From positions 393,101-457,100 of the forward strand of contig NMRB01000045.1 of NCBI GenBank assembly GCA_002633025.1: DNA of 64,000 bases, given 5' to 3'. Made by a program: the position numbers and the translations under genes. The stretch is from Notospermus geniculatus. Lineage: Eukaryota; Nemertea; Pilidiophora; Heteronemertea; Lineidae. Shown one piece after another: positions 33,146 through 43,199 of this stretch; the stretch's first letter is position 1; every line of letters begins with the position of its first letter. The notes beneath the pieces are model-generated. The model did no database searches. It was not told the origin of the DNA and worked only from the letters and a program-made list of their open reading frames with translations.

Positions 33146-34319
33146 ATGTCGCTGAGTAAAATTCTAAAGCAACAAGGGAATGTAAAAAAACCCATCCGAG
33201 CAACCGTCATCGTATGCTCCGAAAAAAGGCACTTCACCACCTCAACAAACCAGAAAATGGATATGTGGCATGTGGGCATAGCTGATGAAAAGACTCCCTG
33301 TAGACTCAACATCTACGATCCAGCAATGCTGAAAAATCTTACTAAAGGCACCACAGTTCTCATCAAGAATGTCATATCAAAAGGAACACATCTATCAACA
33401 AATACTTCCACAAAGATATTCAAAACTGCCCCAATGGACATACCACCAACTGTAGCCACTGCAGCAGAGGACATCATCAATCCTCCAGAACCACCTGTTA
33501 TTCCCATTGCAGATGCCAAGACATCTCCCATGAAAACATCTGTGTCTATTTGTGGTACCATCATACAGGTAGCTATTTACTTTCACAAATATAACTTTAA
33601 ATTGTCATCACTTACCTTACTGCCATTATTTCCACTTAACACAAATGTCAAACACTCACGCATATATACCAGTACTCATTTCATCTCCTTTTCCAGGAAG
33701 ATGTACCACGCACAGTTAGAATCAGAAAAACAAACCAAGATGCCACAGTCAAAGATATTACTATTCAAGATGAAAGTGGCACTGTACGCATTGCACTCTG
33801 GAAAGACGCAGCTTCAACCCCACTACAGAATGGGGATCACGTCAAATTCACGAATGTCTACGTCAGTATGCCCTTCAACAATGACACCAATCTCGGTACC
33901 ACTGATCGCACTGTAATTACTGTAAGTATTTGCCCCAATCACCATTCCTTTTATTTATTTTTCCATAAATAGTAATTAAATTAAAAGTTATGCTTGCAGA
34001 TATTATTCACATCACATCTCTAATTCAACAATATAGCCCGTACATGATCAGTTTTTATTTACAGAAAATACCCAAACCACCAAGACAGATGACAATAAGA
34101 ATTATGGCTTACAGTCAGATTGACAACAATGCCTTTGTTTTCATCGATGAAGACGGAGAAGAGTACACATCAGACATCAACATAATTGCATCGATTCTCA
34201 AGAGACCAGACCTAACTCCGGAAGATGTTGATGAGTGTCTCACCCCACTCCTGCCATTATCAGTTCAGATGAAATTACAGGGCACACACATCACTGCCGT
34301 CGACACAAATGATGACTAA
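33146..34319 (+). CDS. RPA-like single-strand-binding protein, three exons
   Basis: The coding exons are 33146-33568, 33697-33921 and 34065-34319 (TAA... ends 34319). All junctions are GT-AG and phase 0, giving 300 residues. Exon 1 holds an N-terminal OB-like region (KPIRATVIVCSEKRHF, then CRLNIYDPAML). Exon 2 shows a clear OB fold (ITIQDESGTVRIALWKDA, then NGDHVKFTNVYV). Exon 3 adds an acidic tail with EEYTSDINIIASILKRPD. RPA-like proteins bind single-stranded DNA and are a known accessory gene of Helentrons, where they may protect the displaced strand. The gene starts 254 bp after the Rep stop. Reading straight through the introns gives a false 256-residue frame. Confidence 0.8.
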
Positions 34320-34389
34320 ATATTAAACTGTGGCAGTAGTCACGCATCCCAATCAATGTTGCCATACAGCTGCAGGAGAAAGTTCAGGT

Positions 34390-35420
34390 AACCAACACAT
34401 GGCAAAGCTGACATTACAAATCGCTATAAATATCCTTCCTTATGGCAAAATGATACCCTAGGTGAATGAATACACTATAAAAGGCATGCTGTTGCAATAT
34501 CTCCCAGAAATTTGCAAGAGAACACATCAAAAATTGCCAATTTTGAAGTTACCTGCACAGCTGCAGGAGAATTACACTGTACAGTGCAGAAGCTCTTACT
34601 CAGAAAAAATTACTCCAATTGCTTTTTGCTTTTTGGATATCTCAGGACATAAATCTTTTGAGAATGGTCTCCAACAATGTTAACCGGTATCCGGCCATGT
34701 AAAACAGCAGGCAGAAAAGAATGTGCAATATTCATGATTTTGTTAAATTTTACAACAGATATCTTACTTCAATGTAGTGTATAAAATATCTATAACCTTT
34801 GCGTACTCAGGTCTGGCTGGCAGTGTGAACCCTCATTCTCTGCCAGTGCAAATCAGCCAAGGCCTGTATTACATAGGTCTGGTTATTCTAAGATTGCACA
34901 ACCTCAATTCGACATGCGCTGCCTAATACGAGTCAAAAACTCTGGCAATGATTACCTGTAAGTAATTGATTTTCTGTAAGTGGCAAGACCCTAAAACCAT
35001 TTTTTTACCAATCTTCTAATTTTAGCGACGATTTTCACGAAGCAGACACTTTGCTACCGTAACCACCTCCCGCCTTCATCCACCAATATAGATCATACAC
35101 GGCCCTGATACCAGTTTACATCGCCAGAGGCCATTCTCACGAGATTTATTTCCTGAAACATCCAAAAAACAAACATAAATTTGATTCATTTTTTTGAGCA
35201 AACACTCCCACACCGTGCAGTCTAATTCTCCCACAGCCATACAGTTCATTTTAAAATTGCCGATTTCCCGTGCGTTCTCCTGCAAATTTCTAAGAGATAT
35301 TGCAGCAGCTAGCCTGTTTTAGTGTATTCATTCATCTAGGGTTATCATTTTCCCCTTAGCAATGATATTTATAGTAATTTCGCATCTCAGCTTTGCCGAG
35401 CATATGTGACCGGAACTCTC
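34390..35420. repeat. Inverted repeat in the Helentron 3' region
   Basis: Sequence at 34390-34710 (with TAGGTGAATGAATACACTA, AGAGAACAC and GCTGCAGGAGAATTACACTG) recurs inverted and diverged at about 35080-35420. The spacer is about 370 bp. It could be a fold-back element inserted in the Helentron or part of its own non-coding structure. Confidence 0.6.
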
Positions 35421-35570
35421 GCCCACAACTTTATGGCAATATTGATTGAGCACTATGGTGGTAAAGTCATACATTTGACTTAACTTTTTATTTCAAATTG
35501 ATCCATCTGGCATCTGGTATGTAATTTTAACACCAGTACGGTGTACTTCCTAAAACACTCTCAGCCCTCT

Positions 35571-35800
35571 GAGGGTCCAGGTTTTGTACTTTAAGTTTCA
35601 GACTCGAAAATTCTGTTATTCATGTGCAATACAATCCGGTGTAATTCATGCAACATTGCAGGACAGTCTCATGAGGGTCCAGATTTTGTACTTTAAGTTT
35701 CAGACTCGAAAATTCTGTTATTCATGTGCAATACAATCAGGTGTAATTCATGCAACATTGCAGGACAGTCTCATGAGGGTCCAGATTTTGTACTTTCACT
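35571..35800. repeat. 102-bp tandem repeat
   Basis: GAGGGTCCAG starts at 35571, 35673 and 35775. The first two units are almost identical, and the third is truncated after about 25 bp. This lies in the 3' non-coding part of the Helentron, where such elements often carry simple or tandem repeats. Confidence 0.8.
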
Positions 35801-36461
35801 TTGATATGACAATATTCTCTTTGTGACATACACTTATTACAGTAGTGTGTACTTCTGACGACATTGTTTTGACATTGTTCAGCAATCACCTGCATTTCCA
35901 GGTTTGTAATTTAAGCTCAATGCCACAATATACAAAATGTGTACCAGTAGCTGGTTCATACAACATTCTTTGTAAGACAGTCACCTGGGCATTCCAGGCA
36001 TGTAATTAAGCTCCCACACTAGAAACCATACAGAAAGCCTTCACTACTCTGCATGCACATGCATGACAAATGTATTGTAAGGTCGGGCCCAGCTTGGAGC
36101 TCCAAGGGCCTAGTCAGTGAACAATAGGGCATGTGCAGGCAAACAATACAGTATTAACATGGTGCCATGCATTACATGCCATAAGTGTATCAGTGTATTT
36201 CATTTGTTACAAAATACAAATTCTATTTTATTACACCGTCTTCACATCTTGTTTCTTGCATTTAATTCCAATATTACGCCCCCACTTCCTACTCACTACA
36301 AATAGGCCCCTACTGCAAGATATCACAACTTATTTCACGGGCCACAAAATTCCCAATGTTCACCGACAAGGCTGAATCCCTCTATGACTTCACACATCAA
36401 GTCTAACACACCACAAATTAAAGGCTACCCTCTTCCATACTTATCTATAGGGCGGTCTTCA

Positions 36462-36485
36462 AATTGACTGTCAAGTCAATTCTAG
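36462..36485 (+). other. Candidate Helitron-type 3' terminus
   Basis: AATTGACT, a GTCA loop and AGTCAATT form a perfect 8-bp stem, followed directly by CTAG and then T. A hairpin near a CTRR end is the standard Helitron 3' terminus. Helentrons often deviate from it, so this is a candidate rather than a proven boundary. Confidence 0.4.
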
Positions 36486-36535
36486 TGATCTATGCAGTTA
36501 GTAAGGCGATTGGTCGGAGGTAGACCACTTTCAGA

Positions 36536-36830
36536 ATCTGTGTGTAAAAGGTGCATATTGCAGAGAGAGAAGTGAAGGGTGATTTTATTTTGGCACTCGT
36601 GTCCACGTAGAAATTCGATGGAGTCTTCGTTTTGTAGAGGGTCTTAGGTCTTCGTTTTGTAGAGGGTCTTGTCTTCGTTTTGTAGAGGGTCTTAGGTCTT
36701 CGGGTCTTAGGTCTTCGGTTTGTAGACACCCTGGAAGAAAGACTGGCAATAACATCACCCATTTTGGTCCTCATGCATATTGTGCAATAATATTAAGCGT
36801 GTATGGGCGGCTTTAGTGTCATTTTGATTG
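36536..36830. repeat. Repeat with GTCTTCGTTTTGTAGAGG units, copy 2
   Basis: It is related to 20136-20560. It holds a short direct array of GTCTTCGTTTTGTAGAGG / GGTCTTAG words at 36628-36720 and then a stretch matching the complement of 20171-20260. The minus-strand frame with Arg/Lys/Pro repeats is a product of the array. Confidence 0.55.
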
Positions 36831-36879
36831 CCGCGACAAATTTCCTTTTATATGTTTTCAATGGCTGACGTTAATTTTT

Positions 36880-37446
36880 AGCTCACCGGGGTGAGCTATT
36901 ACGATGGTGAAGCGTCCGTCGTCCGTCGTCGTCGTGTTCCGTTAGCAGGGCACGTTTTGTAACCACTGGGGCTATTGATCTGAAACTTGGTACATACATA
37001 GCCCTAAGTCAGATGACCCATGACACCAAGTTTCGGTCCGAATCGATTGTTGGCTTGGCCACCAGGTGGCCAAAACCGAAAACACAGAAAGTACAATAAC
37101 TCCTGAACTAATGACTGGATCATCTCCAAATTTTTATCATAGGTGTATCTAATGAGGATACATGACATATGTAACGGGTTTTTGATTTTACCTACTTTTC
37201 AAGGTCACAGAGGTCAAAGTTCGACAAAAGTGACGAACCTCTCACAGTTTGTCATTATTTCACCGAGCGACTTCATATTTTGCATAAACATACATTGGAG
37301 GGGTACCTTTAAAAATACCAAGTTTCGGCCCGATTGGACATCCGAGTATGGCCGCCAGGTGGCGTAACCTGAAAATCAATTAAGTGCTATTACTCAGGAA
37401 CGGCTTGACGCAGAGGGCTCAAATTTGATATTTACCTCCATCTAGA
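36880..37446 (+). repeat. GTCCGTCGTC interspersed repeat, part 1
   Basis: It begins TTTTAGCTCACC...GTGAGCT, followed by GTCCGTCGTC runs, and continues with recurring blocks containing TTTCGG(C/T)CCGATC and GCC(G/A)CCAGGTGGC. It continues after the BEL element at 44344-44830, so the two parts are one copy split by insertion. A second, uninterrupted copy lies at 49170-50090. Repeats of this type are common in marine invertebrates. I know no mechanism or class for it. Confidence 0.7.
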
Positions 37447-37919
37447 TGTGGCATATCGTCCACGCACAAGTCAGGAGTCAAGTTTATTCGAAATATTCAC
37501 GTTCTTTATTCAGTAGTGTGTGTGTGGTTAACTGTAAAAATAATACAAACAATTAATAACAAGTAAAACATAATTAATAAAAATCGACAGATTTAAAAAG
37601 AACTAACTAGAAAAAATGTGTCTGTGAAGAAATACGAAGGCGTAGTCAGGATCAAACTTACCGAATATGGCACATCATACGCTTCGAAAACGCCGGGAAC
37701 AGCCAAGGACAGGACTAAATTTTTGAGACGATGGAATTCTGTATTTATAGTAAAACTGCGCACGTGACGCAAACGGTCGGCCGCATTTCCAAGAATTAAA
37801 GAACCAAGGAAAGAAATAGGCCTATGAAGTGGAACACCTGATGATACGCACCGAAGGGTTCAATAAACGTAAAAAAGGAAACTGAGTGCAAATTCCTGGC
37901 ATGATTTAAATTGCCAACA
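37447..37919 (-). repeat. BEL/Pao 3' LTR (473 bp)
   Basis: It is bounded by TG...CA in both readings (plus-strand ends TGTGGCATATCG and TTGCCAACA). It differs from the other LTR at only two positions (near 37512 and 37837). The flanking CTAGA at 37442-37446 is the target duplication. The element is read on the minus strand, so this is the downstream LTR. Confidence 0.95.
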
Positions 37920-37936
37920 ACCCGGCCCCCCTGCCG
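37920..37936 (-). other. Polypurine tract
   Basis: On the minus strand the sequence immediately before the 3' LTR reads GGCAGGGGGGCCGGGT. A G-rich tract in this position primes plus-strand DNA synthesis in LTR elements. Confidence 0.6.
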
Positions 37937-38243
37937 TCTCAAGGAGGCGGCAGAATTAGGACCACGCCCTCATACCTCCTCACAGACACAAGTAACATCA
38001 CAATCAATGAAATGGCACTGTCGAAAACAATAAAAAGGAGGGAAAAACGAAGTTCTTCGAAGATCAAATTGTCAAAATCAAAGCTTCAACTATACCAACA
38101 CCAACACCAGTCATTTAAACTAAGCAAATCGTATCTCAAATACTATTACATTTATGACTCTGAACTCGATTTTCAACTAGGCGTCAGTTTCAGGAAAAAC
38201 CCATTTGCATCACCTCATTTGACAAATTCAGTTGTCTTCATTT

Positions 38244-41200
38244 CTATGGCTCCTCCAGAAAGCACACCTGAGTGGCAGGGCAAACAAACACCCCAGTTGG
38301 GGTTCGAACTCTAACAGTGCGGACTCTTCCATCACTGCCGGGAAATGTCTCCTCCACACGAGCAAGGAGCCATCGACCTCTAGGGGCGTTGTCATCCATC
38401 AAAAGAACAACGTCGCCGACCTTCAGATTCCGGGACTCTGACAACCATTTTGAACGAACAGTCAGTCTTGGGAGATACTCCCTCCTCCACCATCGCCAAA
38501 AGTGGTCCGCAATGAATTGCGACTGACGCCAACGTTTTCTGCTTGTCAAGTCCCCATCGCTATTCTGGACTGGCGAAAATACCAATTCAGGACGATGCAG
38601 GAGGAAGTGTTGTGGTGTCAGAGGCTCGGGATCGGAAGGACTGGTACTATTGTAGGTCAGGGGTCTGCTATTTAGAATAGCCTCAATTTCGCATAAGGCT
38701 GTATGCAGAGTGTCATCATGTACACAAGCATTCTGTAGCACTGCGGCCAAAGACCTCTTCACTGATGCAACTAGGCGTTCCCAAACGCCGCCCATATGCG
38801 GCGCTTTTGGCGGATTAAAATGCCACTGAATAGATTTCTCAGCCAACATGCCTTGAACTCGTTCATCAGTTTGCCATGACTGCACTGCCTCACGCAGTTC
38901 ACGATCAGCGCCAAGGAAATTACTACCACAGTCACTGAAAATGTCTTTGGGATTTCCTCTCCTCGCTATGAATCTGCGCAATGCCATAATGAATGAATCA
39001 GTTTCTAGGCTAGCCACTAGCTCAAGATGAATGGCACGCACCCTCATGCAAGTGAAGAGGCACCCCCAGCGTTTTTCTCGACCGCGGCCGCGTCCCCTTT
39101 TCACAGTCATTGGGCCAAAGTAGTCAAGCCCGGTGGAGAAAAACACTGGCTGTACCGTGACGCGCGAAGAGGGCAATGCAGACATCAATGGCGTAACTGG
39201 CTTTGCATTGCGTTTGCGACAATGAAAACAGTTGTTGATGATTTGCTTAGCTAGAGCCCTTATCCGCACAATCCAGTATGCTTGACGGATGTCAGCTATG
39301 ACATGCTCCGAACCAGCGTGATGCAATCTTTGATGAGAATCAGCGACAATTAACTTGGCAATGGCATGATCTCTGGGAATTATTGGCTGATGACGCGCCT
39401 CAAACGGGATCTTTGCTTTCACCAATTGTCCCCCAACTCTCAACACACCGTCAATCAACATCGGCGTCAAGTCTAACAATGGGCTACCCCTTGGAAATTT
39501 GGAACCAGAAGACAGCGCCTGAATCTCATCGCTGAATGCATCACGCTGTGAAATCTTCACCCAAAACATCATGGCGTCGTCTAATTCTTTCACAGCCAGA
39601 CTACCTTGATATTTCTCATTCGGGTGTTTCAAGTTGTGCACAAACCTAAGACACCAAGCCGTTACACGTTTCAGGCGTGTCAGGGTGGAGAACCTGGCCG
39701 GATCGAACAGATATTTGTCTGCTACATTTTTGTCATTGTCCGAAAGCCGTGTCACCAACTGCTTCAGTTCACAGTCGCTATCATTCAGTTTGTGCAACTG
39801 ACCTTGATCGGGCCACATAGACTTGTCCAACCAGAGAAATTGAGGACCACGGAACCATCTACAGTCAGCAGTCAACTGCGAGGCTTTGAGGCCTCTTGAG
39901 CAATCGTCCGCAGGATTAGAAGGGCCTGGGACAAAGTACCACTGCGATGGTTCCGTGTGGCCTCTGATTTCCGACACCCGATTTGCAACGAACGTTTTGA
40001 AGCGTTTTGCATCGTTGTTTATGTACTGTAGCACGATCATGGAGTCACACCAGAAGTACGAGTCTGAAATAGGCAGGTCTAACTCAACCTTAACAGATTC
40101 ATACAGGCGCACAGAAAGTACCGCAGCCTGAAGTTCAAGCCGCGGTAATGTCAGACATTTTTTCTTCACTGGGGCCACACGGGTTTTGGACATGACTAGC
40201 ACTACATGAATTTCACCAGAGTTGAGAATCATCTGCAAGTAACACGCACTACCAAAGGCCATCTCTGAACTGTCTGAGAATGTATGGAGAGCAAATTCAA
40301 CTGTTGTACAGCCGAGAGGCCAAAAGCACCGCGGTAGTTGCAGATCCAACAAGTCATCCAACTCAGCCCTCCACTCCGACCACACCGCCATGTCAACAGC
40401 ATCCACTACATCATCCCATTGAAGGCCTTTCTCCCACAGGCTTCGCAAAATGAGCTTTGCCCGCAAGACAAACGGTGCTACGAGCCCCAACGGGTCGAAC
40501 ACGGAGCTGACCGCGCTGAGAATTCCACGTTTGGTACATGCAGCCTCGAACTTGATTGAGTTGAACACGAACACATCTAATTTCAAATTACAGTGCAGAC
40601 CCAGAATTCTCTGTACCACCTTGGTTTTGTCATCCAGGTTTAGGTCTACGATTGCCGTGATGCCTAACTCCGATCCAAACTCACTAATAATCTGCAAAAC
40701 CTCTGGACAATTTGAGGCCCATTTGGTGAGCTTAAAGCCTCCGCAGTTTGTTAACTTGATCAACTCAATCGCGATCGAAGCCGCATCTTGGACTGAAGGC
40801 AAGGCCTTGTGAAGGTCATCTACATAGAAAGATCTCCTGATCGTATGAAGCGCTTGTTCAGAAAATTGACTATTCATGTTATCATCAGCACAACGTTTGA
40901 GGCAGTAGTTTGCACAACACGGTGAGGACTTTGCACCGAAAATATGCACGACCATCTGATACTCGTCCGGTGGGCCCGGGGCCGATATATTTTCTTTCCA
41001 AAGAAATCTCAAAGCATCGCGATCCTCGGGAGGCACCAAACACTGATGAAACATGGCCTCTATGTCGGCAGATATAGCAACCGCACCGCACCTAAATCTC
41101 AAGAGCACACCTACGAGGCTGTTAATCAGGTCAGGTCCAGTTTGTAACTTTTCATTAAGGCTTGTACCTTCGAAAGTGGCCGCCGCATCGAATACGACGC

Positions 41201-43199
41201 GCAATTTTTCTGGTTTCTTAGGATTAACAACCCCGTGGTGTGGTAGGTACCAGGTGCGATCACTAGTCTGTTTGATTTCTTCTGGAGACATTTTGCGGGC
41301 GTACCCACTGGCTACATAACCATTCAATACTTCCATGTACTTGTCACGAAGCATAGGATTCTTACTCAGTTTGCGCTCAAGGGTTTGGAAACGCCTTTCG
41401 GCAACAGATCTATTATTGGGAAGATTGACAGGAATTTGAGACCACAGCATTCCAACCTCATAATGACCACTTTCCTTGTGACATAATGTTGAATCCAAAT
41501 GTTGTTGGGCCCTTTGATCGGACATAGAAAAGGGTCTAGTCGAAACTTCGGTGCAACCAAAACTTTCTGTTTGCCAAAATCTTTCCACCTGTTCATGTAA
41601 TTCATCATTTTCCGGACTGGCCAAACCTACGCAATTTACACTCATACTCTGAACGTTGCTCTCAGTTCCAAACAAGTCCAGGCAACTGTTACCAGCAAGG
41701 CCCATGACCGTCCACCCCAACGGGGTTTTGACTGCCATAGGGAGGTCATCAGGTCCCTCACGTACTTCAAGTTGTATGAAAGCTTTCTTCACATTCAAAC
41801 CAATCAAAATTTTCACTTCACTTGGGTCAACTTCTGAGATGGGCAAGTTGCGTACGTGTGGCCAGTCTAATTCTCCATTTTCACTACGGGGCATGAACTG
41901 ACAAGGCAAATTGAACTCCTTGCTGAAGGTCCAGGCCTCCGCCCTCATTGGAGTCATCGAAAAATCATGCGGGTTACTAAGCCAAAATGATACGCGTTTA
42001 CACTTCTGAGGTGGTTCATTCTCTCTAATGTTGCCGATAGTCAAAGGTGCAGACGGACCATTTAAACCTAAATCTTTGGCAAATGACTCGTTGATCAATG
42101 TGGCCTGACTTCCCGAGTCCAACAGTGCGTAAGTGTCAACCACTCGACCATTTGGCGAATGCACTCGCACCGGAAGAATCTGCAGATACACGGTGGATTT
42201 ACTGTACCGGGTGATGGACACAGTCACTGAGGAATCCGGGACATCAGGACTCTTAACTGAATCTGACTTTTCGTTAGCTGTACTAGGGGTCATGTTTACA
42301 CTTCCCCTGAATGCATCATGCAACAAAGGAGAATGGCGAGCACCACAACCATTGACATTACACTTGCGCTGACTGAAACAGTCTTCAGTCCGATGCGACT
42401 TCCTATGGCAAAGGAAACATCGCCCTTCTGCACGAAACCAGAGTAGCCGATCTTTCGGCGATTTACCACCAAAACGAGAGCACTCGGTCAGCCAGTGAGC
42501 TCCAGCGCAAAACTGACAGCGCTTGCCACCACCCCTGCCAGATTCAGTAGGCTGCGGGGTGAGAAACGCTGTCCGCTTTACAACAGGCTTCGGGTCAACC
42601 TTTGATTTAGAACCCGTCTTGGGAGCGACCTCACCGAATGTTCCGCCGTACCTGAGGGCTTCCTCTTTCTTAGCTAACCATTTCTGAAAATGCTCTACGG
42701 TGGGCTCGCCACTCCCATGTTTCACGACGTAATTACCCCACGATTCTCTCATGAAAGGCGCCAACTTTGCGGTCAAGTCTACTAACAAACCCTTGGCTTG
42801 TAGGTCTGCAGTGTACCCCATTGTGCGAAACACCTGAACCATTTGAGACACTTGAGTACAAAAACCCGATATGTCGGTAGTTTTCTGCACCTTTGGCCAA
42901 TCACGCACGCGCCTTATAAAGGCATCTACAACAAAAGTTGGGTTACCATAGCGATGTCGCAATTCTTTCATAGCCAATGAATAATTATCTCCATCTAACA
43001 ACAGCCCAAAAACCTTGCTCTGCGGCTCCTTTCCCAAAAATGTTCTAAGATAGCCGAGTTTCTGAGACTCGCTCAAAACAGGATTATCCTCAATGAGATT
43101 TTTGAAGTTCAGGTACCACTCCGGCCAATCGACCGGGTCACCATGAAAGGTCTTGATATTGAATTTTGGTAAACCATATTGGGAAAGGCGCCGCAGCAC
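38244..43199 (-). CDS. BEL/Pao Gag-Pol polyprotein (main frame)
   Basis: The frame is open from about 43238. The first usable codon in the 1,651-residue reading is GTG, so a natural product probably depends on the upstream frame. Gag core: residues 1-220 (FHGDPVDWPEW). Cys/His knuckles: about 228-240 (CQFCAGAHWLTEC) and 261-274 (CFLCHRKSHRTEDC), then the family motif CNVNGCGARHSPLLH. Aspartic protease: about 355-380 (LLDSGSQATLI). Reverse transcriptase: about 650-870 with FYVDD at about 790. RNase H/A17-type region: about 960-1110 (TFSDSSEMAFGSA). Integrase: zinc-binding H-H-C-C around CFHCRKR, then core Asp-Asp-Glu (GLDYFGPM, FSDCGSNF, GGVWERLVASVKR). C-terminal domain: KVGDVVLLMDDNAPRGRW. 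No internal stops. The stop lies 324 bp from the 3' LTR. Confidence 0.92.
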   Translation of the reverse strand: MLRRLSQYGLPKFNIKTFHGDPVDWPEWYLNFKNLIEDNPVLSESQKLGYLRTFLGKEPQSKVFGLLLDGDNYSLAMKELRHRYGNPTFVVDAFIRRVRDWPKVQKTTDISGFCTQVSQMVQVFRTMGYTADLQAKGLLVDLTAKLAPFMRESWGNYVVKHGSGEPTVEHFQKWLAKKEEALRYGGTFGEVAPKTGSKSKVDPKPVVKRTAFLTPQPTESGRGGGKRCQFCAGAHWLTECSRFGGKSPKDRLLWFRAEGRCFLCHRKSHRTEDCFSQRKCNVNGCGARHSPLLHDAFRGSVNMTPSTANEKSDSVKSPDVPDSSVTVSITRYSKSTVYLQILPVRVHSPNGRVVDTYALLDSGSQATLINESFAKDLGLNGPSAPLTIGNIRENEPPQKCKRVSFWLSNPHDFSMTPMRAEAWTFSKEFNLPCQFMPRSENGELDWPHVRNLPISEVDPSEVKILIGLNVKKAFIQLEVREGPDDLPMAVKTPLGWTVMGLAGNSCLDLFGTESNVQSMSVNCVGLASPENDELHEQVERFWQTESFGCTEVSTRPFSMSDQRAQQHLDSTLCHKESGHYEVGMLWSQIPVNLPNNRSVAERRFQTLERKLSKNPMLRDKYMEVLNGYVASGYARKMSPEEIKQTSDRTWYLPHHGVVNPKKPEKLRVVFDAAATFEGTSLNEKLQTGPDLINSLVGVLLRFRCGAVAISADIEAMFHQCLVPPEDRDALRFLWKENISAPGPPDEYQMVVHIFGAKSSPCCANYCLKRCADDNMNSQFSEQALHTIRRSFYVDDLHKALPSVQDAASIAIELIKLTNCGGFKLTKWASNCPEVLQIISEFGSELGITAIVDLNLDDKTKVVQRILGLHCNLKLDVFVFNSIKFEAACTKRGILSAVSSVFDPLGLVAPFVLRAKLILRSLWEKGLQWDDVVDAVDMAVWSEWRAELDDLLDLQLPRCFWPLGCTTVEFALHTFSDSSEMAFGSACYLQMILNSGEIHVVLVMSKTRVAPVKKKCLTLPRLELQAAVLSVRLYESVKVELDLPISDSYFWCDSMIVLQYINNDAKRFKTFVANRVSEIRGHTEPSQWYFVPGPSNPADDCSRGLKASQLTADCRWFRGPQFLWLDKSMWPDQGQLHKLNDSDCELKQLVTRLSDNDKNVADKYLFDPARFSTLTRLKRVTAWCLRFVHNLKHPNEKYQGSLAVKELDDAMMFWVKISQRDAFSDEIQALSSGSKFPRGSPLLDLTPMLIDGVLRVGGQLVKAKIPFEARHQPIIPRDHAIAKLIVADSHQRLHHAGSEHVIADIRQAYWIVRIRALAKQIINNCFHCRKRNAKPVTPLMSALPSSRVTVQPVFFSTGLDYFGPMTVKRGRGRGREKRWGCLFTCMRVRAIHLELVASLETDSFIMALRRFIARRGNPKDIFSDCGSNFLGADRELREAVQSWQTDERVQGMLAEKSIQWHFNPPKAPHMGGVWERLVASVKRSLAAVLQNACVHDDTLHTALCEIEAILNSRPLTYNSTSPSDPEPLTPQHFLLHRPELVFSPVQNSDGDLTSRKRWRQSQFIADHFWRWWRREYLPRLTVRSKWLSESRNLKVGDVVLLMDDNAPRGRWLLARVEETFPGSDGRVRTVRVRTPTGVFVCPATQVCFLEEP

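Larger units (their letters stand above)
25040..36485 (+). mobile_element. Helentron-type rolling-circle transposon
   Basis: This is an 11-kb element holding a giant Rep/helicase/endonuclease gene (25495-32892) and an RPA-like gene (33146-34319), both on the plus strand. C-terminal endonuclease plus a separate RPA gene is the signature of the Helentron (Helitron2) group. The left edge is set by the end of older repeat sequence near 25030 and is approximate. The right edge is a candidate: an 8-bp-stem hairpin (36462-36481) followed at once by CTAG. The 3' non-coding part holds a 320-bp-arm inverted repeat and a 102-bp tandem repeat. Both genes lack stops and look functional. Confidence 0.75.

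Noticed and set aside
33697-33916. Continuation of the 33146 frame as one 256-residue protein
   Set aside because: The reading leaves the OB fold at a GT donor. The conserved residues continue only after splicing in another frame.
35571-35800. CRISPR-like array
   Set aside because: The units are directly adjacent without variable spacers, and the DNA is from an animal.
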